Source: Auriscalpium vulgare (Eukaryota; Basidiomycota; Agaricomycetes; Russulales; Auriscalpiaceae). From it: a stretch of DNA of 64,000 nucleotides. The stretch spans positions 124,001 through 188,000 of the forward strand of contig JAHBBC010000036.1 in assembly GCA_019915015.1 (NCBI GenBank). Reading direction: 5' to 3'. Positions 1 through 11,463 of this stretch are shown piece after piece. The first letter of the stretch is position 1. The number at the start of each line of letters is the position of its first letter. The position numbers and the translations under genes are program-made. The notes below the pieces were generated by a model. That model was given only the letters and a program-made list of their open reading frames with translations. It was not told where the DNA came from and searched no databases.

Positions 1-1
1 C

Positions 2-763
2 GACATTGCTGGAATCGTTTTGTGGGCGCTGGGATGGGCGATTGAGACCGTCTCTGACGCGCAAAAGGTATGTCTGAGTCAATGCATCGCGACCGGATTC
101 TGATCATGATCTTGCCAGACGTACTACAAATCGACAAATCCGCCGAGAAGAACAAGCCTAACACCGTGAGTTAACCACTGCAGGTGTGCACATCGCGCGC
201 TGACGGGCACCGAACCCAGTACGGATTGTGGGGATGGTCTCGCCACCCGCCGTACTTCGGAGAGTGAGTTCGGCACATCTTCCGCATGCTCGCTGCTGAC
301 GTTGCACGCCAGGATGCTCTGTTGGTGGGGTATCTGGATCCTCACGATCTCACCAGCACGAATGGTACGCTCACCGGTGGCGCCAAAGCTGCGCAGTACG
401 GCGCCGTCGTTTCGCCACTCTTCACCATGCTGTACGACCATGTTCCCCCTCCATTTGTCACACTCTCACACGGTACGCAGGCTCCTGATGTTCGCTTCCG
501 GCATCCCGACGGCGGAGAAGCCGCAGGCGCGCCGGTTCTTCCTGATGAGCCACCATGTTCAGGGCGACGTGGACCACGGCGCGTGGGCGGAGTATCTGGC
601 GTACCTCGAGTCGACGTCTATCCTCATACCGCTGCCGCCCTCCCTGTACCGCGTGCTGCCACGCATCGCGAAGCGGACTGTGTTGCTGGACTTCCCGATG
701 TATCAGTTTGACGAGCGGACAGACGGGATGCAGGCGCTGGAGGAGCAGCGCAGGGATGCCTAA
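2..763 (+). CDS. DUF1295 / steroid-5-alpha-reductase-like membrane protein, 3' part, with two apparent frameshifts
   Basis: This is the 3' end of a gene that begins before the window. The family is the DUF1295 (PF06966) integral-membrane reductase-like proteins. Exon-like blocks are 2-67 (ending TVSDAQK), 119-165, 220-263 (WSRHPPYFGE, the family signature), 313-431 (WWGIWIL, then QYGAVVSPLFTML) and 481-763 (ASGIPTAEKP, STSILIPLPPSLYRVLP, TILLDFPMYQFDE-like end). GT..AG borders are clear and the introns are about 50 bp. The reading frame must change near 145 (TNPP to EKNKP) and again near 355 (TISP to TNGT) where no intron can fit, so the locus carries single-base indels, real or from the assembly. 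Catalytic role and substrate are unknown for this family in fungi. Confidence 0.8.
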
Positions 764-1587
764 ACGGTAGAGGGCGTCGTGGCGTACTGCTCACCTTCTC
801 TATTAGGATCTATTGTAACCGAGATTCAGCGATGCGAAGTACCGTAATTACTTTCTTGCCACTGGTTCTGTAAAGACCTGATTACCAGGATGCGAAGGTG
901 AAGGCACCGCCAGAAGGGCACAGCGCGGGGCATCAGCCACCCGGCTACGCGCAGCGCCACCAGCACTGCTTGCGTCTTACCTTCTGCAGCACTTAACCTC
1001 GCGGCACGTTGTTGTCGTCTTGTTCTTCTACGGAGCAGAGGCACGTTGCAGACATCGTCCTCATACAGCTTTGCGGTTGGATCATAGGATCGGGGGTGGC
1101 ACAAGCGCGTTATCAGATGGTTAGGCCACGAATCCGAATACAAGGGCTGAGAGCCCGTGTTGATCCAGGTGTGTGGAATAGTAAGTGCCGCTAACTGTCG
1201 ATCTATTTAGGAAAGTCGGCTCCCTACCAACGTCGGTGTCGCGCGTCGTGTCGCGCGTCGACCGTCGCCACAGCCTCATGGCCTTCGCGTTGCGGCGGGA
1301 TTCCTAGCTGTGCAAGCTCTCGTGGCTGTGATATCTTCACTGCCTTCGGCTATGGTTTTTGTTTTTGTTTTGTTCTGTGCCGCCGACTCGTGCCTTTGTC
1401 GTCTCGTCCTCCGCATACAGGAAGAAGGTGTGGCTTGCGAAGCGCTGCGCCGCCTGCTGCCTCGTGGCCTTACCTGCATCGCTTCCATTCTCAGGTGTGC
1501 TCTGACGCTGTGTATAAATGCGGGAGCTGGCGGCAGCTGGGATAACAACTTTCAAGTCACCCCGCTCCTCTTCACGCCGACATCAAC
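764..1587. other. Intergenic; no gene supported
   Basis: No reading frame here shows family motifs or a convincing exon chain. A TATAAAT sequence near 1512 lies about 75 bp before the ATG of the next gene and could be its TATA box. A short direct repeat (GTCGCGCGTC twice) lies around 1237-1260. Confidence 0.5.
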
Positions 1588-2571
1588 ATGGACTCGTTTC
1601 TTCATCCCACGGGCAACTTCACTTGGTCCTCTGACCCAGGCGCTGTCGAGATCCTTCCAACGCTGCCGCGGACAGAAGCAACTCCAATCCTTCGACTCTG
1701 ACTCTGGTCTCTGACTTGACTCTGCCGTTTGACCCAAACAGAGCCTCTGCACTCAGGAAAACACCCCTCTCGACTCTGGCGCTGACTTCAGTCTTCCTTC
1801 CGAATATCCTGCGCCTGTGTGGGCTGTATAATCCGCCCGCATACGCTTCGACCCATTTCACGAGAGCCGCCGAGCCGAGCAAGCAGCTGCATCCCTCATC
1901 GAAGCCGAATTGCCGTGCTCGTTCTACGAACGACCGAAGACAGTCTGCTAGATGCGCCGCGAAGAAAAGGCTCCGGAATCCAGAAATCAGGCGTCTGCTT
2001 GCTCTCCCTCCTGGGGCCACCCTAACGGAAGGTACGCCCGGTATCTTGTGGTGTACTCATTACGGGGAGCTAATCAAATTTAGTCGTCAATAAATTGGAG
2101 GACCAACAGATTGAAATAGCCTCGCTGCTCTACGAACACTGCGCCCTTCAACGGCAGCTTAAAAGGGCCTCGGAAGAGTTACTGATGTTGAAATGGAAAC
2201 AAAGCCTCGACGCAGAGGAGCTCTTTCTCAGGTGGACCCTCAGGCGTCTGCCAAGTGGCAGGTGGACCAGTTGTACCCCGAGGCGATTTATCAGGTACCG
2301 GTACCAGACCTGATGCCGCCACATATGGGACTCGGAGCACGACCACGTCGCCCCTCATCAACTGTCTCAAGACGTCTCGGAAGAGTTGCTGCAATTAGAA
2401 CACCTTCTTCCTCAGGCGGACTCTCAGGCGTTTCCTGAGGTGGACGATGCATCTACTCAGGCGGAGCCCGTGTTATTTTCTCAATGGCCAAATTATGAGG
2501 CGTTGCTCAGGTGGACTCTCAGACAGCGCTATGTAGGCACTCGGAGCACGTTGGAGAGGAGCGCGTCATGA
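1588..2571 (+). pseudogene. bZIP-like transcription factor gene, degraded
   Basis: An ATG at 1588 opens MDSFLHPTGNF, which resembles the start of small basidiomycete bZIP factors. After an intron ending at an acceptor near 2085, the sequence reads VNKLEDQQIEIASLLYEHCA then LQRQLKRASEELLMLK, a leucine-zipper-like heptad pattern. Just before it lies RREEKAPESRNQASA, a weak match to a basic region (NxxASA core). Between the N-terminus and the zipper the frame is broken by stops (near 1829 and 1950), so I see no intact product. The 3' part contains repeated CTCAGGTGGAC/CTCAGGCG blocks that shift frame. It is either a relic or a gene damaged by indels; the adjoining region has several other indels. 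The bZIP call rests on the zipper alone. Confidence 0.4.
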
Positions 2572-2849
2572 AGCAGGAGATTGGTTCGATGTTCGATTGG
2601 GAAGACATTCGGCTCATACTACAGAAAAACATTGTTTATGATCCATGCTATTTACTATACTTTATGGTCTATGTTTATGCCGTCCCATGTGGTCCCGCAG
2701 GAGAGATGCCAATCGAGTGTTACTGTTAGTGTCACGCAACGGAATGTCACGTGTACGTGTGTGTGACGAAGCGCGTTTTGTTCGTGTTGCGTGACGCCCT
2801 TGCTTTGCCAGCGATGCCCGCGCAGCTCTGATATAATATTGTGCACCGC

Positions 2850-5800
2850 ATGGCCGCATTCGATCTCCAGAAGAGCTCCAGTCGCTTCAAGACCTCGACA
2901 GCTACACTATCGACTCTGAGTACGATGTTTCGTCCATGGACGCCCGCGAGATGGACGGTCATCTTCAAAGTGCGTTGCCGCCCCTACCATCTCTCAGTTT
3001 TATTTGAGATCCTGACTGTGCTCATGCTCTCAGAGGCCGTAGTTGCGATCGCTGAGTCTCCAGATGCGATCACCGACACCGAAATCTTCGATATCCTGCG
3101 CAGCCTCCTGAAGCACCCCGACGCCGTCCCGGGCATTCTCATGAGCAAGCTTCTCGACGCCATATCATCCGGATTCTCGCAGAGGTTGAAGCCACCATGC
3201 ACGACATTGACCATGAAGAGCAGCAGGTCTACATCGCGCACAGGACGCCGCTCGAGATGTACGCGTTCCTCCTCAACTGGTTTGTCATGGCCGCAGAGAA
3301 GGTGAAAGGGCCAGACGAAGACGCCCGGTCGTGCCTGTCAAGTCGCGGAGGGCAGGGGGGGAAAGGCGGCGGCAGGGCGGCAGGCCGCGCGCGCGAAGGC
3401 GGGCGAGTGGGACGTGGATGGACCAGATCGCGCCAACGTACTTTTGATCAGCAAGGTCCTGCGTCTTCGACACCCAAGATCTGGCTGGCCAGCGGCGACA
3501 AAGAGACGTTCATCGGGTGCGTGCGCTATCTCGTCGCGCAGCCACATCGCTGACCCTTAGCCGTCTAGATGCTTGACACGTCCAGCGTACCATGTCACCG
3601 AGAACGAACAGTGCATGAAATTGCAGTCCAACAGACTTGCCGTATACAAAGTCATCTGTCTCGCGGTGAAACACCATGGACACATCCAGGCTGCGCAGAC
3701 GACAATCATACAATCACTTCAATACTACGAGCATCTCTCGGAGCCTATGGCCGAGTGCCTTACCGTGCTGCCAAGGAGTTTGACCATGCCCAGCTCGGTG
3801 ACGAGATTCTGCGCGAAATAGCTGGGAAGAGTTTCAATGCGCAGGACACGAAGGGCCCGAAACACTTTTCCCGCTTCCTGGTCAAGTTTGCCGAGCTCAC
3901 GCCGCGGCCTGTGCTGAAGCAGTTCAGCCTTTTGCTCGCGCATATGGACTCCGAGGCCAGTGTTGTTTCTTTTCCAAGAGGTCTCTGCTGATGCTCCCAT
4001 AGTCGTACCCTATGCGCATCGCCATGGTCGAGGTCACAGGTACACTCATCCGCGAGCTCGCATCTTCGGAAGACTTGACGCCCGACAACCAACAACTCAA
4101 GAAGCAGATCAATGGCCTCTACGAGCTCCTCCTCGAGCGCGTGCTCGACCTGTCGTCGTACGTCCGCACGAAGGTCTTCAACGCCCTCAGCAAGCTCTGC
4201 GACCTGCCTGTGAAGTTCCCGAAACAGCGGCTGAGCATCACACGCGCGGCGGTCGGCGCGCTGGACGACAAGGTCGCGAGCGTGCGCAAGGCTGCTGTTG
4301 CGCTGCTTGTGAAACTGATCCTGACGCACCCCTACGGGATCATGCACGGAGGCATGCTACGCCTACCCGAGTGGGAGGACAGGTACAAGTCGCTCGTGGA
4401 CGAGTTGAAGAAGATCGAGGGTGCGATGGAGAAAGCTGTAGGACAAGAGAATGACGATGCGGATGGTGGTGATGGCAATGGTGGAGGTACGCCTAAGAAA
4501 ATTAAAAAGAAGCGTGCGAGGTGTGCTGCAATCTTTATCCAGCGTATGATCTCGCACTGAACTATATGCAGGGGTTCTGACGTGTCTGATCAAGCGGATG
4601 ATAGTATGGAAGTCGACGAGGACGAAGATGATACCGACAGCATAATGGACGATGACGAGGAGCCCAATGAGGACGGCACTCCGAAACCCGACAAAGGCGC
4701 AGACACCGTCAATGAGATAACGATCACGGCTGAGGCTGCGCGTGCAGCTCTCGACGGTCAAGAGTATGACGCCTTGCGACTGCGGAAACGGTACTACGCG
4801 GAGGCCTTGAGCTTCATCCGCCAGATCGAGGATGGCATGCCGATGGTAGAGAAGCTTTTGGGCTCCACCGCCAAAGCAGAAGTGCTTGAGGCGATGGAAT
4901 TCTTCCGTGTTGCGCATGAGTACAAGTTGGACAATGCTGAGGTAAGTTCGCCGTGAGGTTTCGATAGTCGTCCGCTGACGGATGTATGCGCAATAGTCGG
5001 GGATCAAAAAGATGTTGCACCTTATCTGGTCGAAGGATAACAGCTCCACATCTGAAGACGGCAAGGAGCTGAAGGGCATCAGACAAAGACTACTTGAGTG
5101 CTACCGCAGTCTCTACTTCGACGCCGTCGCGGACCTCCCGCCAAAGGAACAAGTGAGCCGTATCGCGAAGCACATGGTGGAGTACGCTTATTCCTCTCCG
5201 GATGAAATTTTCTACGATTGACGGCCGTTGCTCGGGTAGATTGACCTACGGCGCGACGCTGGCGGAATTGACAAGCTTGGAGGAGATGATGCGGACGATG
5301 ATGGCTGACGACCAGATCCACCCTGATGTCGTAGCCAAACTCTGGCAAGCATACAGTGTGTCGGCCTTTCTCGTACATCGCACGGAATATCGACAAAACA
5401 TATAGGTTCCGATAGACCCCTGCCGAAGCAACAGCGTAGAGGGGCGATCATCATCCTTGGCATGTTGGCTCTGGCCAAACGCAGCGTGGTGACAGATAAA
5501 GTCGACGTACTGCTTAGGATTGGTCTCGGCCCGATGGGTAAAGTAAGTTCTGGCCTTACTCATGATCATTTTTCAGTATCGTTAATGGTATTTTACAGTC
5601 CGATCTTATACTCGCAAAATACACGTGCGTTGCTCTCCAGCGTCTCAATGGCAGCGCCAAGAAGGTGAAAGGTTAGCGCAACAATTCGTTCATTATTCGA
5701 TCACGGCGCTCAAGGAATCGCGGTTGCTAGGCTCGTTGCTTGACACGACAGTGCGACTTGAGATGGACAGCCCCGTCTTTCGGAAGCTGCAGGAGGCCAT

Positions 5801-7728
5801 CGAGTATCCATGTCGCTCACGAGACTGGTTCGGAATGGCCGAGCAAGCCATCAACACCGTCTATGCCCTCGGGGACCATCCCGACGTTCTCAGCGACAGT
5901 CTTATCAAGAATCTCACGCGACGCGCCTTCCGTCGCCGTTCGAAAGCAGCCGATACTACTCAGAAGGACCCAGATGCAATGGATGAGGATACGGTCCAGG
6001 AGGTCCAGGAGCAGGGCGACGCGTCGATCGCGCAGGAGTCAACGCAAAGCGGGTCATCATCTCAGTCCAGTCAAGGTCCACCGAGCAGTAGCGACACCGG
6101 AGATGCATTCGAGCTCAGCCAGCTGCTCTTCGCCGTCGGACACGTCGCCATCAAGCATATCGTGTATTTGGAGCTCGTCGAGCGCGAGTGGAAACGCCAG
6201 AAAGCTGAGAAGGAGGCCGGTGAGTGTCTTGGATTTCCGGAGGGCAACCAGGCGTGGTGCTGAACCATCACGACACAGCGGAGAAAGCGGCGCGGGGAAA
6301 TGATGCGGATACGGCCAGCAAGGATGGCGAGGAACTTGACCAGGTCGCTGGGAATGCGGAGGACGACATAGGTGATCGCATAGCGGCAGTGCGGGAGACG
6401 GAGCTGCTGTATGGTCCCGAGTCGCTCCTGGCGCTTTATGGGCCTATGCTGGTGAATATATGCGGCAGTCCGCATAAGTTCAAGGTGAGAGCTAGCCAAC
6501 CATGCCCCGATGCTCGCCTTGACATCGGACTACGCAGAATCGTACCCTGCGCGCCGCCGCCGCCCTGGCCTTCAGCAAGTTCCTATGCGTGAGCTCGCAA
6601 TTCTGCGACCAGCACCATCGGTTGCTTTTCAAGATCCTCGAGACGTCGAAGGATCCGAACATCCGGAGCAACATCGTGATCGCGCTGGGCGACGTTGCGG
6701 TATCGTTCAGCAGCATCGTCGATGAGAACAGCAGCGAGCTTTACAAGGGCTTGTCTGACCAGAACCTGGTCGTGAAGAAGAATACCCTGATGGTCCTGAC
6801 GCATCTGATTCTGAACGGAATGATCAAGGTCAAGGGCCAGCTTGGGGAGATGGCGAAGTGCTTGGAGGACGAGGAGCCACGGATAGCCGACTTGGCGAAG
6901 CTGTTCTTCAACGATCTGTCGACAAAGGACAATGCCATTTACAACAACTTGCCGGATGGTATGTGTTTTCCTTGCGACTGCTTCTTTGGGTGCTGATGGG
7001 CGTGCTGTTCAGTCATCAGTCATCTTTCGGTCGGCGAACATGCTATCGAAGAGGAGGCGTTCCAGAGTACGATGCGCTACATCTTCGGCTTCATAAAGGT
7101 CAGCTTTTCTTTCATTGCTGGCGTCGGTATTAACGCCAATTATTGCTAGGAAAAACAAGCCGAAAGCATCGTCGAGAAGCTATGCCAACGATTCCGCTTG
7201 TCGGAGGACCCGCGGCAGTGGCGTGACGTGGCGTACTGTCTCTCTTTACTGCCGTTCAAGTCGGAACGGTCGGTGAAGAAGCTGATCGAAGGGCTGCCGA
7301 ACTATCGCGATAAACTGCACGAGGAGACGGTCTACAGTCGTTTCCAGGAGATTTTAGCGAAGGTAAGTTCGAGCACGTCTTGTGCGCGAAGCCCCAATGA
7401 CCGATTGACCTCGAAGGCTCGCGCGACGAAGAGCGCCAACAAACCTGACTCGGAGCTCAATGAGTTTGAAGAGGTGCATTTGCCAGTTGGATCTGCGAAG
7501 GAATTTTGCTGATGCCACGCGACCAGATTCTGGAAGCGCACCGGCGTGAGGGCGAGGAGGATCAGGCGATTCAGAAACGAGTGGCTGGGAAGAAGACTGC
7601 TGCAAAGAAGCGGGCGACAAGGAAAAGTGCGCGCGTTTGGCTTACTTACCCGGCGGAATCCCACTAACCATTGGCCAGCAGCGCGAAAACCGAAGCAACC
7701 TGTCGCGGAGGAGCCCGACTCTGAGTGA
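2850..7728 (+). CDS. cnd1: Condensin complex subunit 1 (Cnd1/Ycs4/CAP-D2 family)
   Basis: HEAT-repeat non-SMC subunit of condensin, acting in mitotic chromosome compaction in the nucleus. The N-terminal Cnd1 domain is recognisable (SYTIDSEYDVSS, TPLEMYAFLLNWFVMAAEKV, TRPAYHVTENEQCMK, YYEHLSEPMAECL). The middle HEAT region follows (YVRTKVFNALSKLCDLPVKF, VALLVKLILTHPYGIMHGG) and then the conserved C-terminal Cnd1 block (SNIVIALGDVAVSFSSIVDE, LMVLTHLILNGMIKVKGQLG). A lysine-rich tail (KKTAAKKRATRKS) ends at the stop 7726-7728. At least ten short introns interrupt it; from about 4010 onward frame and splice phases are consistent. In 2850-3800 the frame must be corrected by single bases at about 2870, 3178, 3325, 3408-3470 and 3765. 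The start at 2850 (MAAFDLQ) fits the family. Estimated size is about 1,380 aa. Confidence 0.92.
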
Positions 7729-7831
7729 ACTGCTCACGCTGAAGCTACGTAGTCTCGTTGCCGTCCACATTGTTGTTTGTAATCTCCTGAATACCCTATT
7801 GTATACGCTCTGTAATGTATCACATTCTTGT

Positions 7832-7889
7832 CTAACACGCTGTAGAATTGTAAACAATATTTCCTGCCTTGCAGGATCGCAAACGCGCT
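7832..7889 (+). repeat. 58-bp dispersed repeat, copy 1
   Basis: A 58-bp stretch just downstream of the condensin gene recurs at 10527-10584 with five differences, all transitions. It contains the core GTAAACAATATTTCCTG. The surrounding sequence does not match, so this is a short dispersed repeat or the tail of a mobile element. Confidence 0.8.
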
Positions 7890-8251
7890 ATCTAGACGAA
7901 CAGCGCGAGCGTTCCCGGTCCGCGCTGATGAGGATTCGGTTGGTCATTCTGGAACTGAGAGAACAGCAGGCAGACCAGGAGCGAGTGCGGACACGCGTCG
8001 CCGATGCGGGGCAGGTGACAGAGCTCAAGCTGCTACAGTAGCTTGGTGAACTTGAGCTTGACCAGTGATCGATCATACTGAAGAGTGGAGTCGGTCGGTG
8101 AATGGGGAGCACGGCATGTGTTGCCTGCGATGACTACACGCGATGGGCGAGGCGTTGAGGATCTGGGTGAGGGCGCTCGTGCCAACGGTGCGGACCAAGA
8201 CTAGGGTAGCGTAATTGGGCGAAGAACCGACAAAAAAGGGACTTCGAGGCT
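7890..8251. other. Intergenic between convergent genes
   Basis: This stretch lies between the 3' end of the condensin gene and the 3' end of the minus-strand protease-like gene. Reading frames here lack recognisable motifs. I see no gene. Confidence 0.5.
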
Positions 8252-9520
8252 TCAGGCTGCGGTTTCGGCGAACTTGAGGCGGTCAAAATCGGCGTGGGGG
8301 TAGCTCCCTGACGAGGTCGACGACATAGTGAGCAGGAGTGCCAAACGTGACGTGGTTGGACATTCCCCTGGGCATGCCGGAATGCAAGATAGCGACCATC
8401 TTGCCTTCGGCGTTGAAGATGCATGCGCCAGAGTCACCATGGTCGGAGAAGCTGTCGTGCTTTCTGTTGAAGTTGAGGACAGCGACCTCCCACGAATCGT
8501 GGTCGAACTGACGGCTGGGGTCCCGGAGAAGTGTAAGTGGAACAGACAAAAGGGGAGACGACTGGCAGCACTCACTCATCTCTTCGTCATACATCTGTGA
8601 AGGCTTCAAAAGTGATAGTAGCAGCTAAGATTCGCAAAGGGGTTTGCGGGATAGCAGAGGGGTAAATTTACATAACACGCTCCGTCTACACACCTCGAGT
8701 AGATGATTGCCTGCCCCGCTCCGATCTACCCACCGCGAACGCCATCGGTAGCTTCCGACATGACACTCACCATCATCATGATTGTCGGAGTGTTGAAGCG
8801 TCCTCGCAGGGCTTCTCGTTGAGCTGGACGTCCGAGGCGGAGTTGACGGCGGAGGGCCCGGTGCTGGGGGAGATGCTGCCGGCGACGGGGAGGGCGGAGA
8901 GGGCGACGCGCTAGGACCAGACGAGCTTGATGAGGAGAGCCTCAAAGTCGCGGCAGTAGGGGATGATGGTGTCGAGGTCGTCTGACCAGACGACTAGGCA
9001 GCACTCGTCGCGCTGGGGGCGGGCGGGCGGGGCGGTGCTGGAGTCTCACAATGAAGGCGCCGCACTGTTCCTTGTCCACACGGGGGAGGTCGAGGATGTT
9101 GTCGAGGATCTGGATGCGCGTGCTTTTATCGACGTAAATGGCGGTGGCATCTTCCCCGCTATTGTAGCGCGCAAGAGTCAGCCAGACGCCCGCCCGCACG
9201 CAACACCGGTCAGAGAGACTTACACGCTGCCAAGCGCGGCGTGGACGGCGGCGGTGCGGACCTTGACTGCGACGGCTGGGTTGAGGACGCGGACGGCGGC
9301 CTCGAAGGGCTCGAGGTAGAGTTTCTCGTAGGGGAAGACGCGGAACTGGCCCGGTGCGATGCGCAGACAGACCCCGGCGTGGATATTCTGCTCCGAGGGC
9401 TTGAACCACGCGTTGCCCTGTGTCTGTCGGGGAGTCAGCGGGGACGGGGACAGAGGGCTCATGCGGGCAGACCTGTATTAAGATATGGCGCAGCAAAGCA
9501 TCATGCGCGTCGGTGTCCAT
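8252..9520 (-). pseudogene. Serine-protease-like (GDSG) fungal protein, probably decayed
   Basis: Minus-strand gene of an Agaricomycete family of trypsin-like proteins of unknown role. Starting at ATG 9518-9520 the exons read MDTDAHDALLRHILIQ, then GNAWFKPSEQNIHAGV, GEDATAIYVDKSTRIQILDN, CCLVVWSDDLDTIIPYCRDF and finally FSDHGDSGACIFN with GMPRGMSNHVTFGTPAHYVV. GDSG is the expected nucleophile-serine motif. Two defects are visible: an in-frame TAG near 8914 directly after LIKLVWS, and a one-base shift near 8305 between LVRE and YPHADFDRLKFAE. The second may be an assembly error and the first could mark an unrecognised intron, so the gene may still be functional. A catalytic His/Asp pair could not be placed with confidence. 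Confidence 0.65.
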
Positions 9521-10526
9521 GGCTGGCAGAGGATGTGAGCTGTGGGGGGTAGCAAGGACTCGGAGTGTGAGCTACGACTCCTCGAGCGGGAGGGGACGGC
9601 AGCACGGAGGGCGGCTGGGCTGCAGCGCTGAGTACTGAGGGACTGACGCCGACGCGGGCAGAGGCAAGGTGCGTGCAGTCGTCGGCTTCAACCACCTGCA
9701 CCACCTGCATACGCACGTCTCCCCCCTCTCTTATCCTGCAGCTTCTCAGCCGCGCACAGCGTCACCGACGCGCACGTCATCTCCTCCGAAAGCGTATATG
9801 ACTGCTTTCGCCCTTCCATCTTCGTCCCATGGTACAATCTACCAGCGCACGTCGTGTCTCAACGCTCACTGTTCTCTTTACCTTCCAACCCTCTGCGGCC
9901 CTTCCAGCAGCTCGTACGCAGTACTACGCACCCACGCGCACACCTTCCCTCGCGCCATCACTTTTGTCGCCTGCACAAGGTCCCAACAAGGTCCCATCCG
10001 TCCCCAACTTCGAAACGCGCATTGTCCTTCGCCTCTGCGCCAGTCATATCCCCGACTTCGCCTCAGTCTCCTGCGCCACATATGCAGCATACGTAACGGG
10101 ATCATTGCCCACAATGGACGAGCCGGCATACTAGCACATGATGCGCTTCATCTTCCCAATCCTCGAAGAGGCTGTCTTTCGATACCTTTCGTGATTCTGA
10201 TTCCACTGCTGCCGGGTAGATCAAGCCGAGAGCTATCGTTGAGGCCCTATCCGTGGTCAGAAGGTCGACTTGGACAGGTCTTGGCTACTATAGGCTCGAT
10301 CGCCTCTCAACGAACAACATCCTTGGTGGCTCGCGCAACAAGAGAGCGCGCAGGAACTCAACGAGTGCGGTGTGTCTGTCAGTCAGTCTTTTTGTTCTGG
10401 AAACTCACTGAACAATGATTGCGACAGGATTTCCGGAGGCGTGCCAAGACGGTCAGGCTATCTAGGGTACTGGCGACAGTGTTCTTCTGGCCTGCTTGTT
10501 CGGTTGTTCCACAGACAACGATTGCT
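9521..10526. other. Intergenic; long open frame not supported
   Basis: Low-complexity Ser/Thr/Pro-rich translations occur on the + strand (for example 9669-10418), but no domain, splice pattern or family resemblance supports them. The beginning of this block is probably the promoter of the minus-strand gene that starts at 9520. Confidence 0.4.
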
Positions 10527-10584
10527 CTAACATGCTGTAGAACTGTAAACAATATTTCCTGTCTTGCAGGATCGCAGACGTGCT
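10527..10584 (+). repeat. 58-bp dispersed repeat, copy 2
   Basis: Second copy of the repeat at 7832-7889, same orientation, five transitions apart. It lies about 60 bp outside the inverted-repeat element that starts at 10642. Confidence 0.8.
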
Positions 10585-10641
10585 GACGTCTACCAACTAG
10601 GCTCTTCCCTCCTCTCCTCGTTGTGAAGCACATCTGATCTA

Positions 10642-11322
10642 CTGTACGTCCCAGTCGTTAGGCGATGTCCCGTGTCCCAGGGGGTCCTTTTTATCGCCTG
10701 ACTGCAGGTTTGTCCCGGTGTCCCGGGGCCTCCATCGCCTAACGGTCCTCCAACCAATTAATTCGCTAGAAAATGCTTAAAATAATCAATGTGATGCTGT
10801 CTACGGCGCAGAACACTCTGTAAATGCAGGATAGGGCCTTTGGAAAAGTGACGACGATTTTTCTCGCGTGCCGTGCTACTAATTATGACAGAACGCGCGA
10901 GGTGTCTGTCAGGCCACCCGCACCGGCACCTTGACGGCGGCATTGGGCATCAAGGGCTTCGATACACTCTCGGAGTCCTGCAAAGTTGCGGTCGAACCTG
11001 AGTTAATTGCTGGCCAAACGGCGTCAGCGATTAAGTACTGTGCCCCGGGGTGGTCGACGTCACACGTGCCGTGACGCGCGCCTCGCCGGCGTCGGCGAAT
11101 CAGGCTGCTACAAGAGTACAGCCTCAGTACACACCATCGAAAAAACTCATCAATTCAAAGCCGCTAATGTCGCAGCACTACTTATCCTTTCCTAACGTTC
11201 TTGTACTCGATTATGGGCCCGTGGCCTGGCAGATCGCTTGTGTCCCAGCCTCCGCCTCGGGTCCCCCGCTCCCACGGTCACGTGACGCGTTCGCCCCGTC
11301 GCCTAACGACTGGGACGTACAG
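10642..11322. mobile_element. 681-bp non-autonomous TIR element with TA target duplication (MITE-like)
   Basis: The left end, 10642-10665 (CTGTACGTCCCAGTCGTTAG then GCGA), is a perfect 24-bp inverted repeat of the right end, 11299-11322. TA flanks both ends (10640-10641 and 11323-11324), which is the Tc1/mariner-type target duplication. The interior has no convincing coding region. It holds GTCCCGTGTCCCAGGGG / GTCCCGGTGTCCCGGGG-like repeats near the left end and an extra TCGCCTAACG near 10733. No transposase is encoded, so it would have to be moved in trans. Confidence 0.8.
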
Positions 11323-11463
11323 TACAGTAGTCGCGAGGCGGATTTTTCTCACCGGCGGCGCTCGCCTCCGATGTGAAGTGTTCCGTGTGCATTCCTGATG
11401 CCGGCACCGCGTGGCCCAGTCAGCGTGGCTGTGAATTGCTCTCCTTGGACTACGACCACAACG

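Noticed and set aside
9669..10418. 249-aa plus-strand frame
   Set aside because: Low-complexity, no family resemblance, no consistent splice pattern; kept as intergenic.
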